The translations under genes and the position numbers were made by a program. Source: an uncultured Clostridia bacterium (GTDB taxonomy: Bacteria > Bacillota > Clostridia > Christensenellales > CAG-138). Taken from it: 5,115 bases of DNA. Below, in pieces: positions 5,017 to 5,115 of the stretch (position 1 is the stretch's first letter; each line of letters opens with the position of its first letter). The notes below the pieces were generated by a model. That model did not search any database. It was not told where the DNA came from and saw nothing but the letters and a program-made list of their open reading frames with translations. The stretch spans positions 1-5,115 of the forward strand of contig CALEPU010000276.1 of NCBI GenBank assembly GCA_937913075.1. Direction: 5' to 3'.

Positions 5017-5104
5017 GTCAAAAATCAGCGAAAGTTCATTGATATTTGTTCTTATTGTATTATCATTATCCCAAGAAGTAAATAGTCAGAATTCGGAAGA
5101 AATA

Positions 5105-5115
5105 AGATCGGAAGA
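5105..5115 (+). other. Residual Illumina adapter sequence at the window end
   Basis: The last 11 bases, AGATCGGAAGA, are identical to the start of the common TruSeq adapter. A second near-copy, TTCGGAAGA, ends at 5102, so the final 30 bases or so are poorly trusted. This is most likely untrimmed adapter read-through, not genome. Confidence 0.75.

Noticed and set aside
1..5115. CRISPR array, transposase or integrase
   Set aside because: I found no regularly spaced repeats of 25-40 bases and no recognisable transposase or integrase motif on either strand.

Overview
The window looks like a metagenomic or draft contig from a gut-type Firmicute (class Clostridia is my best guess). The reasons are Shine-Dalgarno-led, tightly packed genes, a DivIC-type septum protein followed by a Ppx/GppA phosphatase, a split two-gene chromate transporter, and a tRNA gene with encoded CCA. 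This is judged from protein character only. The core is GC-rich (45 of 60 bases are G or C at 1201-1260), while the right end is very AT-rich (12 of 60 at 4501-4560).

Layout. (1) 1-246: an internal piece of a PotC-like polyamine ABC permease on the + strand. It stops matching its family at about 246, where it abuts the 5' end of a different gene read on the - strand (start codon at 311 with a strong SD). Two genes broken at the same base mark a rearrangement or assembly-chimera breakpoint. (2) 312-468: an intergenic stretch with a dense cluster of inverted repeats. (3) 469-3699: five genes on the - strand. In transcription order they are a DivIC/FtsB-like septum protein, a Ppx/GppA phosphatase, the two halves of a ChrA-type transporter, and a GNAT-like acetyltransferase. 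The first four are overlapping or closely spaced and look like one operon. The GNAT gene has its own near-consensus promoter. (4) 3700-3921: a divergent regulatory region. The presumed divIC promoter is bracketed by a perfect 11-bp inverted repeat, and the + strand carries a perfect-consensus sigma-70-type promoter driving (5) tRNA-Arg(ACG) at 3922-3998, followed by an intrinsic terminator. (6) 4045-4443: no convincing gene, but short repeats that include several copies of a TAYCACAWTT-like motif. (7) 4444-5085: a very AT-rich reading frame on the - strand with leucine-rich-repeat-like spacing and no recognisable SD, probably foreign or incomplete. The last 11 bases match the start of the common Illumina adapter, so the right edge is partly artefact.

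How the genes work together: the operon couples a cell-division membrane protein and a polyphosphate/(p)ppGpp-type phosphatase to an anion (chromate-family) transporter. No established pathway joins all of these, and the DivIC-Ppx pairing is the most ordinary part. I see no clear new defence or mobile system. The most unusual items are the altered active-site signature of the Ppx protein, the inverted repeat around the divIC promoter, the LRR-like AT-rich frame, and the breakpoint at 246.
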